This document shows positions 33,605 through 43,098 of a stretch of 64,000 nucleotides of DNA, piece after piece (the first letter of the stretch is position 1; the number at the start of each line of letters is the position of its first letter). Under the pieces are notes generated by a model that was given only the letters and a program-made list of their open reading frames with translations, was not told the origin of the DNA and made no database searches. A program made the position numbers and the translations under genes. Origin of the DNA: Halorubrum yunnanense (GTDB lineage: Archaea; Halobacteriota; Halobacteria; Halobacteriales; Haloferacaceae). Location of the stretch: NCBI RefSeq assembly GCF_026586675.1, contig NZ_JAODIX010000019.1:131603-195602 (forward strand), read 5' to 3'.

Positions 33605-33991
33605 TTTATTTATAAATAGACGGTGCGGTGGCGTGTGCCGTCGAGCGGCCGGTGGCCGCGAGACGCACGCGCGAGGGACGCGGTGAGCGCTCGGAGAGCG
33701 CGAACCGCGAGGCTGGGGAGGCGTGAGGTGCGGTCGCGGTGCGGGTGGGTGGGACTCAAAGGGGCAGTCGCGAGGACGAAGCACGGCGTAGTAAGCACCG
33801 CAGCGAGGGAGCGTCAGCGACTGAGCGAGGAGCGCGACAAGCCGCGCGAGTCCTCGCGGCTGGGGCTTTGGAGTGGTTCGCCGTCGATCCGGTCTCATCG
33901 GCGTATGAGCGAGCGGCTGGGGCTTTATGAGCGCTCACGGTTGGTACAACGGTATCCCCTTATTAGTGAGCGGCTGGAGGGCTGTGGGCGT
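33605..33991 (-). repeat. Structured intergenic element, copy 3 (reverse), left flank of thi4
   Basis: A reverse copy. TTTATAAAT is at 33609-33617 (the element's far end). Stem III is 33643-33657 and stem II 33681-33707. The reverse complement of the GAGTCCCACC box is near 33750-33760, and stem I pairs 33765-33777 with 33850-33862. Three outer modules with a 57-bp period start at 33858, 33915 and 33972; the third is degenerate. Their GGCTGGGG ends point toward thi4. A 47-nt stretch (33668-33714) is exactly the reverse complement of 35102-35148 in copy 4. Confidence 0.88.
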
Positions 33992-34019
33992 CCACCGCGT
34001 ATCGACCGCAACGCCTTTC

Positions 34020-34045
34020 ACAACCAAGTAATACTACCAAGTTGT
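34020..34045 (+). promoter_or_regulatory. 26-bp palindrome abutting the thi4 start codon (candidate ThiR operator)
   Basis: The dyad reads ACAAC-N3-GTA-N-TA-N-TAC-N3-GTTGT, centred between 34032 and 34033. Sixteen of 26 positions are symmetric, and the last base directly precedes ATG 34046. The leaderless promoter of thi4 should lie in the same stretch, so a bound protein would block initiation. A thiamine-dependent repressor ThiR is encoded at 38974. Its known binding site was not compared. Confidence 0.6.
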
Positions 34046-34981
34046 ATGCACGGATTCGACGGCTTCAGCGACGTGAGCGAGACGGACGTGACGAAGGCAA
34101 TCGGCAACGAGTGGACCGACGGGTTCCTCGACTACACCGACTCCGAGGTTATCATTCTCGGCGGGGGGCCGTCCGGGCTGATGGCCGCCAAGGAGCTGGC
34201 CGAGCGCGGCGTGAAGGTGATGATAGTCGAGAAGAACAACTACCTCGGCGGCGGCTTCTGGCTCGGTGGCTTCCTGATGAACACGGTGACGGTCCGGGAC
34301 CCCGCCCAGGAGATCCTCGACGACCTCGACGTGGACTACGAGCCGGTCGACGACGTGGACGGCCTGTACACGGCGGCCGGCCCGGAGGCCTGCTCCGGGC
34401 TGATCAAGGCGGCCTGCGACGCCGGCGCGCGCGTCCAGAATATGACCGAGTTCACCGACCTGGTCGTGCGCGAGGACCACCGCGTCGGCGGGATCGTGAT
34501 GAACTGGACCCCGGTCCACGCGCTCCCGCGCGAGATCACCTGCGTCGACCCGATCGCGGTCGAGTCCGAGCTCGTGATCGACGCGACCGGTCACGACGCG
34601 GTCGCGATCAGCAAGCTCGACGAGCGCGGCGTCCTCTCGGCGCCGGGCATCGAGCACGCGAAAGAGAACAACACCGGGATGGACCAGACGGGCGACGGCG
34701 AGTACGGCGCCCCCGGCCACGACTCGCCCGGGCACGACTCGATGTGGGTCGGCGAGAGCGAGGACAAGGTCGTTGAGCACACCGGCGTCGTTCACGACGG
34801 GCTGATCGCCTCCGGGATGGCCGTCGCGACCGCCCACGGGCTCCCGCGGATGGGTCCGACGTTCGGCGCCATGCTCGTCTCCGGGAAGCGCGCCGCGCAG
34901 TCCGCGCTCGACGAGCTCGGCGTCGACGAGCCCGCGGTCCAGCTCTCCGCGGGTGACGCGCCCGCCCCTGCCGACGACTGA
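34046..34981 (+). CDS. thi4: Thiamine thiazole synthase Thi4
   Basis: A 311-residue enzyme that builds the thiazole half of thiamine from NAD and glycine. [20 protein letters not shown] (residues 35-54) is the dinucleotide-binding fold. Cys166 in ITCVDP corresponds to the residue that donates sulfur in yeast and, by published work on Haloferax, to Cys165; methanogens have His. So this is expected to be the suicide type. ATG 34046 is directly behind the 26-bp dyad. The gene stands alone between repeat copies 3 and 4. Confidence 0.95.
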   Translation: MHGFDGFSDVSETDVTKAIGNEWTDGFLDYTDSEVIILGGGPSGLMAAKELAERGVKVMIVEKNNYLGGGFWLGGFLMNTVTVRDPAQEILDDLDVDYEPVDDVDGLYTAAGPEACSGLIKAACDAGARVQNMTEFTDLVVREDHRVGGIVMNWTPVHALPREITCVDPIAVESELVIDATGHDAVAISKLDERGVLSAPGIEHAKENNTGMDQTGDGEYGAPGHDSPGHDSMWVGESEDKVVEHTGVVHDGLIASGMAVATAHGLPRMGPTFGAMLVSGKRAAQSALDELGVDEPAVQLSAGDAPAPADD

Positions 34982-35015
34982 GAGGCCGACCGGGAGATCG
35001 TCGGGCCTCCGGTCG

Positions 35016-35215
35016 TTTATTTATAAATAGCTGAGAACGGATCGGCGGCGAACACCGCCAAAGCCCCAGCCGGCACAGCAACCGCAGCCTCACACCTCCA
35101 CAGCCTCGCGGTTCGCGCTCTCCGAGCGCTCACCGCGTCCCTCGCGCGGTACTGAGTCACGGCCGCCTTCGGCGGCCGCTCGCAGGCACGCGCCACCGCC
35201 TCGTTCGTTTATAAA
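35016..35215 (+). repeat. Structured intergenic element, copy 4 (short form), right flank of thi4
   Basis: A 200-bp forward copy lacking stem I and the CTTTGAG box. TTTATAAAT at 35020-35028 is followed by CCAAAGCCCCAGCC, then directly by the CCTCACACCTCC box, stem II (35109-35135), stem III (35160-35178: CGGCCGCC/GGCGGCCG) and GCACGCGCCACCGC, ending at TTTATAAA (35208-35215). Its CAAAGCCCCAGCC end faces thi4, as in copy 3 but inverted. The missing middle looks like an internal deletion. Confidence 0.85.
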
Positions 35216-35339
35216 CAAAGGTCGTCACGACTCTCGACTTCGGGGCCACGCCCGAGTCGTTCGAGAGATTATCACGAACGTTCACTCGATCGCGACTCAA
35301 CCGTGTGCCTTTTTGCGGCGGTGTATCGAAGCCGGCGGT

Positions 35340-37097
35340 ATGCGAAACGCCAAGATCGTCTGTACGATCGGCCCCGCCTCGGACGAGCGGGACACGATCC
35401 GCCGCCTCGCCGAGGCGGGGATGTCCGTCGTCCGGCTGAACGCCAGCCACGGGACGACGGCCCACCGCGAGAAAGTCATCGAACGTGCCCGCGAGGTCGA
35501 CGACGAGATCGACGACCCGCTGGCGGTGATGGTCGACCTGCAGGGACCGGAGGTCCGCACCGCCGAGCTCGAGGAGCCGATCTCGCTCCCGACGGGCTCC
35601 GAGGTCACGTTCGCGGAGGGCGACGACGCCACCCCCGAGCGTGTGGGGCTCACCCACTCCATCGCGGCCGCGGGGCCGGGCGACACGATCCTCCTCGACG
35701 ACGGTCGGATCGAGTGCCGCGTCGAGCGCGTCGACGGCGAGTCGGTCGTCGCCACCGTCGTCTCCGGCGGGAAGCTCAGCTCGCGGAAGGGAGTTAACCT
35801 CCCGGGCGTCGCCATCGACGTCGACCTGATCACGCCCGCGGACGAGGCCGAACTCGACCTGGCGGTCAGGGCGAACGCCGACTTCGTCGCGGCCTCCTTC
35901 GTGCGCAACGCCGCCGACGTCTACCAGATCGCCGACGAGCTGGAGGAGCGCGGGGGCGACGACATCCCCGTCATCGCGAAGATCGAGCGGGCCGGCGCGG
36001 TCGAGAACCTCGACGGTATCGTCGACGCCGCGGACGGCGTGATGGTCGCGCGCGGCGACCTCGGCGTCGAGTGCCCGCTGGAGGACGTCCCGGTCATTCA
36101 AAAGCGGATCATCCGGACGTGCGTCAACGCGGGCGTCCCCGTCATCACCGCGACGGAGATGCTCGACTCGATGGTCCACTCCCGCCGCCCCACCCGCGCC
36201 GAAGCCTCCGACGTCGCCAACGCGGTCCTCGACGGCACCGACGCGGTGATGCTCTCCGGCGAGACCGCGATCGGCGACGACCCCGTCAACGTCGTGGAGA
36301 CCATGGACCGGATCGTCCGCGAGATCGAGTCCAGCGACGAGTACGCCGAAACGCGCGAGCAGCGCGTCCCGACCGCCGCGGAGGGGTCCCGGACCGAGGC
36401 GCTGGCGCGCTCGGCGCGCTACCTCGCCCGCGACATCGGCGCCTCCACCGTGGTCGCGGTCTCCGAGTCCGGCTTCACGGCCCGCAAGACCGCGATGTTC
36501 CGACCGGGCGTTCCCGTGGTCGCGACGACCCCGAACGACCGGGTCCGGCGGCAGCTCGCGCTCTCGTGGGGGGTCCGCCCCGTCCTGACGGAGTACGCCC
36601 GCGACATGGAGGCGATCCTCGACAACGCGGTCGACGCCGCGCTCGACACCGGCGGCGCCTCCTCGGGCGACACGCTCGTCGTGCTCTCCGGGATGCTGAC
36701 CGAGTTGGAGGGAACGAACACGACCAACACGCTGAAAGTCCACGTTGCGGCCGAAACGCTGGTGACCGGGAAAGCGGCCGTCGCAGGACGGATCGCGGCG
36801 CCCGTCTTCCGGACCGACGACGGCGACCTAACGGAGATTCCCGAGGGATCGATCGTCGCGCTCGGCTCCGACTTCGAGGGGGAGTTCTCCGGCGACCTCG
36901 GCGCGCTCGCCGGGATCGTCGACGCCCGGGAGGGGATGACCGGCTACCCCGCGGTCGTCGCCCGCGAACTGGGCGTTCCGATGGTCTCCGGTGCGACGCT
37001 CCCCGGAGGTGTCGCCGACGGGACCGTGATCACGCTCGACGGCGAGCGCGGCATCGTCTACGACGGCGACGTGATCGCGCCGGCCCGGAAGCGGTAG
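35340..37097 (+). CDS. pyk: Pyruvate kinase with C-terminal PEP-utiliser-like domain
   Basis: Converts PEP and ADP to pyruvate and ATP; 585 residues. MRNAKIVCTIGPASDER starts the TIM barrel. MVDLQGPEVRT, VARGDLGVE and ITATEMLDSMV (substrate and metal region) are intact. The extra C-terminal domain (about 485-585) resembles the phosphohistidine domain of PEP synthase, but the histidine segment reads EGMTGYPAVVAREL where TSHAA is expected, so it cannot be phosphorylated there. Such a domain is known in some PKs (for example Bacillus) and may be regulatory. ATG 35340 begins the conserved fold. Confidence 0.95.
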   Translation: MRNAKIVCTIGPASDERDTIRRLAEAGMSVVRLNASHGTTAHREKVIERAREVDDEIDDPLAVMVDLQGPEVRTAELEEPISLPTGSEVTFAEGDDATPERVGLTHSIAAAGPGDTILLDDGRIECRVERVDGESVVATVVSGGKLSSRKGVNLPGVAIDVDLITPADEAELDLAVRANADFVAASFVRNAADVYQIADELEERGGDDIPVIAKIERAGAVENLDGIVDAADGVMVARGDLGVECPLEDVPVIQKRIIRTCVNAGVPVITATEMLDSMVHSRRPTRAEASDVANAVLDGTDAVMLSGETAIGDDPVNVVETMDRIVREIESSDEYAETREQRVPTAAEGSRTEALARSARYLARDIGASTVVAVSESGFTARKTAMFRPGVPVVATTPNDRVRRQLALSWGVRPVLTEYARDMEAILDNAVDAALDTGGASSGDTLVVLSGMLTELEGTNTTNTLKVHVAAETLVTGKAAVAGRIAAPVFRTDDGDLTEIPEGSIVALGSDFEGEFSGDLGALAGIVDAREGMTGYPAVVARELGVPMVSGATLPGGVADGTVITLDGERGIVYDGDVIAPARKR

Positions 37098-37181
37098 CTC
37101 GCGTTCTCGCGAATCGCACGCTCGCCTTCCCACCGAACCCTACCCGCCAGCCATTTACCCACGACGCGCCTACCGAGAGGT

Positions 37182-37475
37182 ATGTCCAGCGACGACGACG
37201 TCGGTGACACCGCCGACGTCGATGATATCGACGCCGACGACGTCGACGCCGGCGGCAACACGCGGAGCCGGGCGAACGAGTCCCGGGACGCGGACGGCGA
37301 CGACGAGCGTCAGTGGCGCTTCGCCGTCGACGACGTCGGGCCGGACGGCGTCACGGAGGACACTGCCACTCCCGAGGACGAACCGATCGAGCCGGGCTCG
37401 ATCGACGCGGAAAACGCCGCGCTCGTCGCCCTCGGTGTCGCGGTCACGGTCGGCGTGCTGCTGTTCGGGTTCTGA
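37182..37475 (+). CDS. Small acidic protein with C-terminal membrane helix
   Basis: A 97-residue protein. The first 75 residues are very Asp-rich and likely disordered. A single membrane helix (ENAALVALGVAVTVGVLLFGF) ends the chain. The C-terminus is probably tail-anchored. Similar proteins occur upstream of NfeD genes in haloarchaea. Function unknown. Confidence 0.7.
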   Translation: MSSDDDVGDTADVDDIDADDVDAGGNTRSRANESRDADGDDERQWRFAVDDVGPDGVTEDTATPEDEPIEPGSIDAENAALVALGVAVTVGVLLFGF

Positions 37476-37550
37476 GGCGTCGACGCTCGCCTCACCGCTC
37501 TCGCCGGCGCTCGTACCACCACTTATACCGACGCGGCCGTACGTCCGGAC

Positions 37551-38186
37551 ATGGATCTGCTCTCGGGACTCGGACCGCTCCTCCAGTCCGGGCTGATCGG
37601 ACCGGACACGCTCCCCCTCCTGCTGTTGACCGCCGGCCTGCTGCTCTCGATGGCGGAGGCGCTCGCGCCGGGCGCGAACTTCATCGTCGTCGGCATCGCG
37701 CTGATCGGGGCGGGGCTCGGTGGGCTCCTCCTCGCGCCGCTCGTCGCCGGTGCCGGACTGACCGTGGTCATGGCGGTCCTCACGCTCGTTTTCGGCGCGG
37801 CCGCCTTCTACGGCTACCACGAGTTCGACCTGTACGGCGGGAAGGGCCAACAGCAGACGAGCGACAGCGACTCGCTGAAGGGGAAGACCGGCACCGTCAC
37901 TGAGCCGGTGACCGACTCCGACGGCGAGGTGAAGCTCTCCGGCGCCGGCTTCAACCCCAACTACTCCGCGCGCTCGATCGAGGGGACGATCGAGGAGGGC
38001 GAGGAGGTGATGGTCGTCGACCCCGGCGGCGGCAACGTCGTCACCGTCCAGTCGATGGGGTACGTTGAGGACGACATCGACAGGGAGCTCGCGGCCGACC
38101 GCGCCCAGAAGGAGGCCGCCGAGTCCCCCGGCGGGGAGGATTTCGGGGTCGAGACCGACGCGGAGACCGAGACCGAACGCGAGTGA
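37551..38186 (+). CDS. NfeD family membrane protein
   Basis: A 211-residue membrane protein with three to four helices (about 10-90) and a C-terminal OB-fold (about 100-175), followed by an acidic tail. NfeD proteins normally pair with an SPFH/stomatin protein, which is absent nearby, so a partner may be encoded elsewhere. It starts 75 nt after the acidic tail-anchored protein. Confidence 0.85.
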   Translation: MDLLSGLGPLLQSGLIGPDTLPLLLLTAGLLLSMAEALAPGANFIVVGIALIGAGLGGLLLAPLVAGAGLTVVMAVLTLVFGAAAFYGYHEFDLYGGKGQQQTSDSDSLKGKTGTVTEPVTDSDGEVKLSGAGFNPNYSARSIEGTIEEGEEVMVVDPGGGNVVTVQSMGYVEDDIDRELAADRAQKEAAESPGGEDFGVETDAETETERE

Positions 38187-38347
38187 CCCCGCCCGGGGAA
38201 TCCGCGGCTCGGACGGACGAGACGCCTGTTCGGCATCGCGGACGCCCCGGCTCTGCCCTCCGCGGTCGGGCCCGCGGCCCCGACGACCCCGGAGTGCCCG
38301 CCGCCGCATTCGGGAGTTTTTAAGCCGAGCGGGCTCCGTCTCCCGAC

Positions 38348-38977
38348 ATGATCCTGTCGGACGCGGACATCCTCGACCGCCTCGCGGAGGGGGACCTCGT
38401 GGTCGAGCCCTTGGACGACATCGACCAGCAGGTCCAGCCCGCGAGCGTCGACCTGCGGCTCGGCGAGCGCTTCCTGGAGTTCCAGCGCACCAACATCCCC
38501 TGTATCCACCCGACCGAGGCCGACGAGGTCGGCGAGTACGTCACGGAGACGACCGTGGCGGAGGGCGACGAGTTCATCCTCCACCCCGGCGACTTCGTCC
38601 TCGGGACGACGACAGAGCGCGTCGAGGTCCCCTCGGACCTGCTCGCGACCGTGCAGGGGCGCTCGTCGCTCGGGCGGCTCGCGATCGTCATCCACGCCAC
38701 CGCGGGGATCGTCGACCCCGGGTATAAGGGCCAGATCACGCTCGAACTCTCGAACCTCGGCGCCGCGCCCGTCGCGCTCTCGCCCGGGATGCGCGTCTCG
38801 CAGCTCATCTTCACGGAGCTCAAGTCCCCCGCGAACCGCCCGTACGGGACCGATCGGGACTCGAAGTATCAAGACCAGGACGGTCCGCAGGCGTCCCGGA
38901 TCGGCGACGATCCGGAGTTCGACGGCGACGACGCGGCGAGCGACCCGAGCGAGACCGCCGCGGAGGACAGCCCATGA
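38348..38977 (+). CDS. dcd: dCTP deaminase
   Basis: A 209-residue trimeric enzyme that deaminates dCTP to dUTP in thymidylate supply. The motifs [19 protein letters not shown] and IDAGF-type [19 protein letters not shown] are present. A C-terminal acidic tail (about 190-209) is a halophile addition. Its stop overlaps the start of the regulator gene thiR by 4 nt. Confidence 0.95.
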   Translation: MILSDADILDRLAEGDLVVEPLDDIDQQVQPASVDLRLGERFLEFQRTNIPCIHPTEADEVGEYVTETTVAEGDEFILHPGDFVLGTTTERVEVPSDLLATVQGRSSLGRLAIVIHATAGIVDPGYKGQITLELSNLGAAPVALSPGMRVSQLIFTELKSPANRPYGTDRDSKYQDQDGPQASRIGDDPEFDGDDAASDPSETAAEDSP

Positions 38978-39882
38978 AGTTCATCGAGGAGGTCGTCGTC
39001 GACGAGTTCCTCCCCACGGTCCGCTCGATGCTGGCAGAGGACCTCCGCGACCGCGGCTTCACCCAGCGGGAGGTCGCCGACGCCCTCGGGATCTCGCAGT
39101 CGGCGGTCTCGAAGTACGCCCACGGCGACGTGGCGCGCCACGAGCGAATCGTCGACGACGACCGCGTCCGCGACCTGGTCGACCGCGTGGGCGAGGGGCT
39201 CGCCGCCGGCGACCTGAGCCCGGTCGCCGCGCTCGTCGAGATCGAGGTGCTGATCCGGCGGTTGGAGGAGGGCGACCTCCTCGCGGACCTCCACGAGGCG
39301 GCGATGCCGGCGCTCGCGGACGCCGACCTGGAGTTCTCGGTTCACGACCCGGACAGTGGGCTCCGCGAACGCGAGCGCGTCCTCGGCTCGGTGCGGCGCG
39401 GGCTCCGGACCCTGACGAACGCCTCCGGGTTCGCCGGCCTCATCCCGAACGTCGGCGCCAACGTCGCCGAGTGCCTCGACGACGCCCGAACAATCGACGG
39501 CGTCGCCGCGGTCCCCGGCCGCCTCGTCGACGTGAAGGGGCGGGCGATGGTCCCCGGCGAGCCCGAGTTCGGGGTGAGCGAGCACGTCGCGACGGTCCTG
39601 CTCGCGGCGCGCGAGGCGGGCGCGGACGTCCGGGGCGCGGTCAACCTCCGGTATGACCCCGAGACGGTCGAGGCCCTCGGGGGATCGCACCCAACCGTCG
39701 AGTTCGACGCCGAGCGCTCGACGGCCGAGGCGGTCGCCGACGCGGTCGCGGACGCGGAGCGCTTGACCGGCGACGACGCCCTCGTCCTCTACCAGACGGG
39801 CGCCGTCGGCGTCGAGCCGATCGTCTACGTCCTCGCGCCCACCGCGGCCGAGGCGGCGCGGGTCGTCCGCGGTCTGCTGTAG
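38974..39882 (+). CDS. thiR: Thiamine-phosphate-binding regulator ThiR
   Basis: A 302-residue regulator. Residues 25-55 carry a helix-turn-helix ([20 protein letters not shown]), and the C-terminal part is a ThiN-type thiamine-phosphate-binding domain ([42 protein letters not shown]). The fold order HTH-ThiN is that of archaeal ThiR, which represses thiamine biosynthesis and uptake genes when thiamine phosphate is present. It overlaps dcd by 4 nt, which is unexpected for its role. Its likely target thi4 is 4 kb upstream. Confidence 0.88.
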   Translation: MKFIEEVVVDEFLPTVRSMLAEDLRDRGFTQREVADALGISQSAVSKYAHGDVARHERIVDDDRVRDLVDRVGEGLAAGDLSPVAALVEIEVLIRRLEEGDLLADLHEAAMPALADADLEFSVHDPDSGLRERERVLGSVRRGLRTLTNASGFAGLIPNVGANVAECLDDARTIDGVAAVPGRLVDVKGRAMVPGEPEFGVSEHVATVLLAAREAGADVRGAVNLRYDPETVEALGGSHPTVEFDAERSTAEAVADAVADAERLTGDDALVLYQTGAVGVEPIVYVLAPTAAEAARVVRGLL

Positions 39883-39980
39883 TCATCGGCGGTCCCCGGC
39901 CGGCCTTGGGCGCACCCCTCGACGGCCCCGAACCAGCGGGCTTTAGGCCCGTATCCACGATAACTCGAGACACACACCAC

Positions 39981-42182
39981 ATGAGCCACGACGACTTCCC
40001 CACGGACGACCCGGCGGTGGTGACCTGTGGGCTGCCGTACGCCAACGGCGACCTCCACATCGGTCACCTCCGCACCTACGTCGGCGGCGACGTGTACAGC
40101 CGCGCGCTCGAACGACTCGGCCAAGAGACCGCCTTCGTCTCCGGCTCGGACATGCACGGGACGCCCGTCGCGGTCAACGCCGAGCAGGAGGGCGTCTCCC
40201 CGGAGGACTTCGCGCTCGACTGGCACGAGCGGTACGCCGCGACGTTCCCGAAGTTCAACGTCGAGTTCGACAACTACGGTCACACCCACGACGAGACGAA
40301 CACCGCGGTCACCCAGGGGCTCGTCCGCGACCTCGACGAGGCCGGCCACGTCTACGAGAAGGAGATCATGGTCGCGTACGACCCCGTCGACGACCAGTAC
40401 CTCCCCGACCGCTACGTCGAGGGGACCTGCCCGTACTGCGGGGCTCACGCCCGCGGCGACGAGTGCGACGAGGGGTGCCAGCGCCACCTCGAACCCGGCG
40501 AGGTCGAGGACCCCGAGTCGACGATCACCGGCAACCCCGCCGAATACCGCGAGCGCACCCACAAGTTCTTCGCGGTCTCGGAGTTCTCGGAGTATCTCTC
40601 CGGCTTCCTCGACCGGCTGGAGGGCACCTCGAACGCCCGGAACCAGCCCCGCGAGTGGATCGAGCAGGGGCTCCAGGACTGGTGTATCACCCGCGACATG
40701 GACTGGGGGATCGACTATCCGGGTGGCGAGGCGACGGAGTCGCCTCGGGGAGGCGGTGAAACCGCCGACCACGACCTCGTCTTATACGTCTGGGTGGACG
40801 CCCCGATCGAGTACATCTCTTCGACGAAGCAGTACTCCGACCGCGTCGGCGCCGACGCCTTCGACTGGGAGGCCGCGTGGAAGGCGGGCGCGAGCGACGA
40901 TCACCCCGAGGGCGGCGAGGTCGTCCACGTGATCGGCCGCGACATCATCCAGCATCACACGATCTTCTGGCCCGCGATGCTGGAGGCGACCGACCACGCC
41001 GAACCCCGCGCGGTGATGGCGAGCGGCTTCGTCACCCTCGGCGGGAAGGGATTCTCCACGAGCCGCGACCGCGCCGTCTGGGCCGACGAGTACCTCGACG
41101 AGGGGTTCCACCCCGACCCGCTGCGCTACTACCTCGCGACCAACGGCGGCTTCCAGCAGGACGTCGACTTCTCGTGGGAGAAGTTCCGCGACCGCGTCAA
41201 CACCGAGCTAGTGGGCACCGTCGGCAACTTCCTCTACCGCTCCCTGCTGTTCGCCCACCGCAACTACGACGACGCGCCGATCGCGGACGCGACGAGCGAC
41301 GAGGTCGACGCGCGGATCGAGGAGGCGATCGACGACGTCGAGGCCGCGGTCAACGACTACTCCGTGCGCGCGCTCGGCGACGCCGTCACCGACCTCGCGC
41401 GCTTCGGCAACGAGTACATCCAGCGCAGCGAGCCGTGGAACCTCGTCGACGAGGACCCCGAGGAGGCCGCGCAGGTCATCCACGACTGCGTCGCGATCGC
41501 GAAGGCGATCGCGGTCCTCTTCGAGCCGATCGCCCCCGAGAAGTGCGAGCGCCTGTGGGCCCAGCTCGGCGAGGACGACTCGGTCCACGAGGTCACCGTC
41601 GACGCCGCCCGCGAGGGGCCGGCGGGCGACCTCGCCGAGCCGACCGAGCTGTTCGAGCAGATCGAAGACGAGCGCGTCGAGGCGTTAAACGAGAAGCTGG
41701 AGTCGCGGGTCGCCGAGGCGGAGGCGAGCGACGAGGGTGACGCCGGGGACGCCGACGGCGACGAGAGCGGAGAGGAATCGGCCGACGACGCGACCGACGA
41801 CGAGGCGACCGACGACGAGGCGACCGACGACACCGACATGACCGACATCGAGCCCCTCAGCGACGACCGGATCAGCTTCGACGACTTCCAGGAACTGGAC
41901 ATCCGGATCGGCCGGATCGAGGAGGCCGAGGGGATCGAGGGCGCCGACGACCTCCTGAAGCTCCGTGTCGACCTCGGCGCCGAGGCCCGGACGATCGTCG
42001 CGGGACTGAAACAGCTCCACGACGTCGACAACCTCCCCGACACGAAGGTCGTCGTGCTCGCGAACATGGAGAAGGCGGAGCTGTTCGGCGTGGAGTCGAA
42101 CGGGATGGTGCTCGCCGCCGGCGACGAGGCCGACCTCCTCACCACCCACGAGGACGCCGGCCCGGGGACGAAGGTGAAGTGA
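39981..42182 (+). CDS. metG: Methionyl-tRNA synthetase with fused C-terminal tRNA-binding domain
   Basis: Charges tRNA-Met. LHIGHLRTY is the HIGH motif, CPYCG and CDEGC form the zinc knuckle, and GKGFSTSRD is the KMSKS loop (KFSTS). The catalytic and anticodon domains end near residue 575. An acidic linker (about 580-630) with a 15-bp tandem repeat (ATDDE, 41790-41834) joins a Trbp111/EMAP-II-like domain (633-733). This fusion is typical of bacterial and some archaeal enzymes. ATG 39981 removes an unrelated 25-residue extension. Confidence 0.96.
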   Translation: MSHDDFPTDDPAVVTCGLPYANGDLHIGHLRTYVGGDVYSRALERLGQETAFVSGSDMHGTPVAVNAEQEGVSPEDFALDWHERYAATFPKFNVEFDNYGHTHDETNTAVTQGLVRDLDEAGHVYEKEIMVAYDPVDDQYLPDRYVEGTCPYCGAHARGDECDEGCQRHLEPGEVEDPESTITGNPAEYRERTHKFFAVSEFSEYLSGFLDRLEGTSNARNQPREWIEQGLQDWCITRDMDWGIDYPGGEATESPRGGGETADHDLVLYVWVDAPIEYISSTKQYSDRVGADAFDWEAAWKAGASDDHPEGGEVVHVIGRDIIQHHTIFWPAMLEATDHAEPRAVMASGFVTLGGKGFSTSRDRAVWADEYLDEGFHPDPLRYYLATNGGFQQDVDFSWEKFRDRVNTELVGTVGNFLYRSLLFAHRNYDDAPIADATSDEVDARIEEAIDDVEAAVNDYSVRALGDAVTDLARFGNEYIQRSEPWNLVDEDPEEAAQVIHDCVAIAKAIAVLFEPIAPEKCERLWAQLGEDDSVHEVTVDAAREGPAGDLAEPTELFEQIEDERVEALNEKLESRVAEAEASDEGDAGDADGDESGEESADDATDDEATDDEATDDTDMTDIEPLSDDRISFDDFQELDIRIGRIEEAEGIEGADDLLKLRVDLGAEARTIVAGLKQLHDVDNLPDTKVVVLANMEKAELFGVESNGMVLAAGDEADLLTTHEDAGPGTKVK

Positions 42183-42341
42183 GAGGCGGTCGGGGCCCGA
42201 TCGAGTGCGCCGGCGGCGCCACGCACCGGGCGTCCGGACGCATCGAACGCCGAGACGCACCGAATGCCTGGACGCACCGAGCGGTCGGCGGATCGCGGGT
42301 CCCGAACTATTATGTTCGCGTCGGAACACGAGACGCTCGCA

Positions 42342-42548
42342 ATGGCCCTCCTCCCGTGGTTCGAGGCGCTCTCGCTTCAGGCACAGCTCGTTCTCGTCGC
42401 GGCCGTGTTCGATCCGATCGGGTTCGCAGCCGGCTACCTGTTCGCCCCCGAGTTCGGCGTCGAGCCGATCCTCGGCGGCGCCTACGGACTGGTGGCCGCG
42501 AGCCTGCCGCTGTCGCTGCTCGTGCTGCGCGAGGCGAGCGGCGCGTAA
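42342..42548 (+). CDS. Small membrane protein, two helices
   Basis: A 68-residue protein with two hydrophobic helices (about 12-32 and 40-60) and little else. ATG 42342 is chosen over 42312 and 42264 because ACTATTATG (42306-42314) looks like a TATA box about 30 nt upstream. Function unknown; no neighbour suggests one. Confidence 0.6.
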   Translation: MALLPWFEALSLQAQLVLVAAVFDPIGFAAGYLFAPEFGVEPILGGAYGLVAASLPLSLLVLREASGA

Positions 42549-42588
42549 CCGGCTCTGACGGCGCCGACCGAGCGCGTTCGGCGACGAA

Positions 42589-43020
42589 TCACGCGTCCAG
42601 CATTTCGATCAGGTTGCCGTCGGGATCGACGACGAACAGGATAGTCGTCCCGCTCTCGGTCGTTCGCGGCTCGCTGAGCGTCTCCACGTCGCCGTCGAGG
42701 TCGCGGTAGAACTCCTCTACGTCGTCGACGGAGAGCCCGAGGTGGATCGCGCCCGGTCGGTTCAGCTCCGGGTCCGCGGTCGGTTCGCCCTCGGGCTCGT
42801 ACGCGACGAGCTCGACGACCGTCTCGCCGTCCTCGCCGCCGGCGACGAGGTGCGCGAACTCGGCGGCCGCGCCGTCGACGGCGACGGCGTCCGCGAACGC
42901 CTCGCCGCCCACGGCGAACTCGGTGGCGACGTCGAGGTCGAACGTACTGGTATAAAAATCGACGGCGCGGTCGAGATCGGAGACGGTGACGCCGACGTGG
43001 TGGGGAGTCGGATCGGACAA
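42589..43020 (-). CDS. Glyoxalase/VOC-family protein
   Basis: A 143-residue vicinal-oxygen-chelate protein built from two paired beta-alpha units (residues 5-60 and 85-140). Its metal-site residues (HHVGVTV, VVELVAY, HLGLSV, LIEML) match lactoylglutathione-lyase-like proteins. Haloarchaea lack glutathione, so the true substrate is unknown; gamma-glutamylcysteine adducts or another dicarbonyl are possible. Confidence 0.85.
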   Translation of the reverse strand: MSDPTPHHVGVTVSDLDRAVDFYTSTFDLDVATEFAVGGEAFADAVAVDGAAAEFAHLVAGGEDGETVVELVAYEPEGEPTADPELNRPGAIHLGLSVDDVEEFYRDLDGDVETLSEPRTTESGTTILFVVDPDGNLIEMLDA

Positions 43021-43098
43021 GGGTCGAACGACGGGGACCGATTTAAAAATCGTGTCGGCCGGCGGGCGCGACGGACGCGCCGCGATTCGCTCTGTCCC

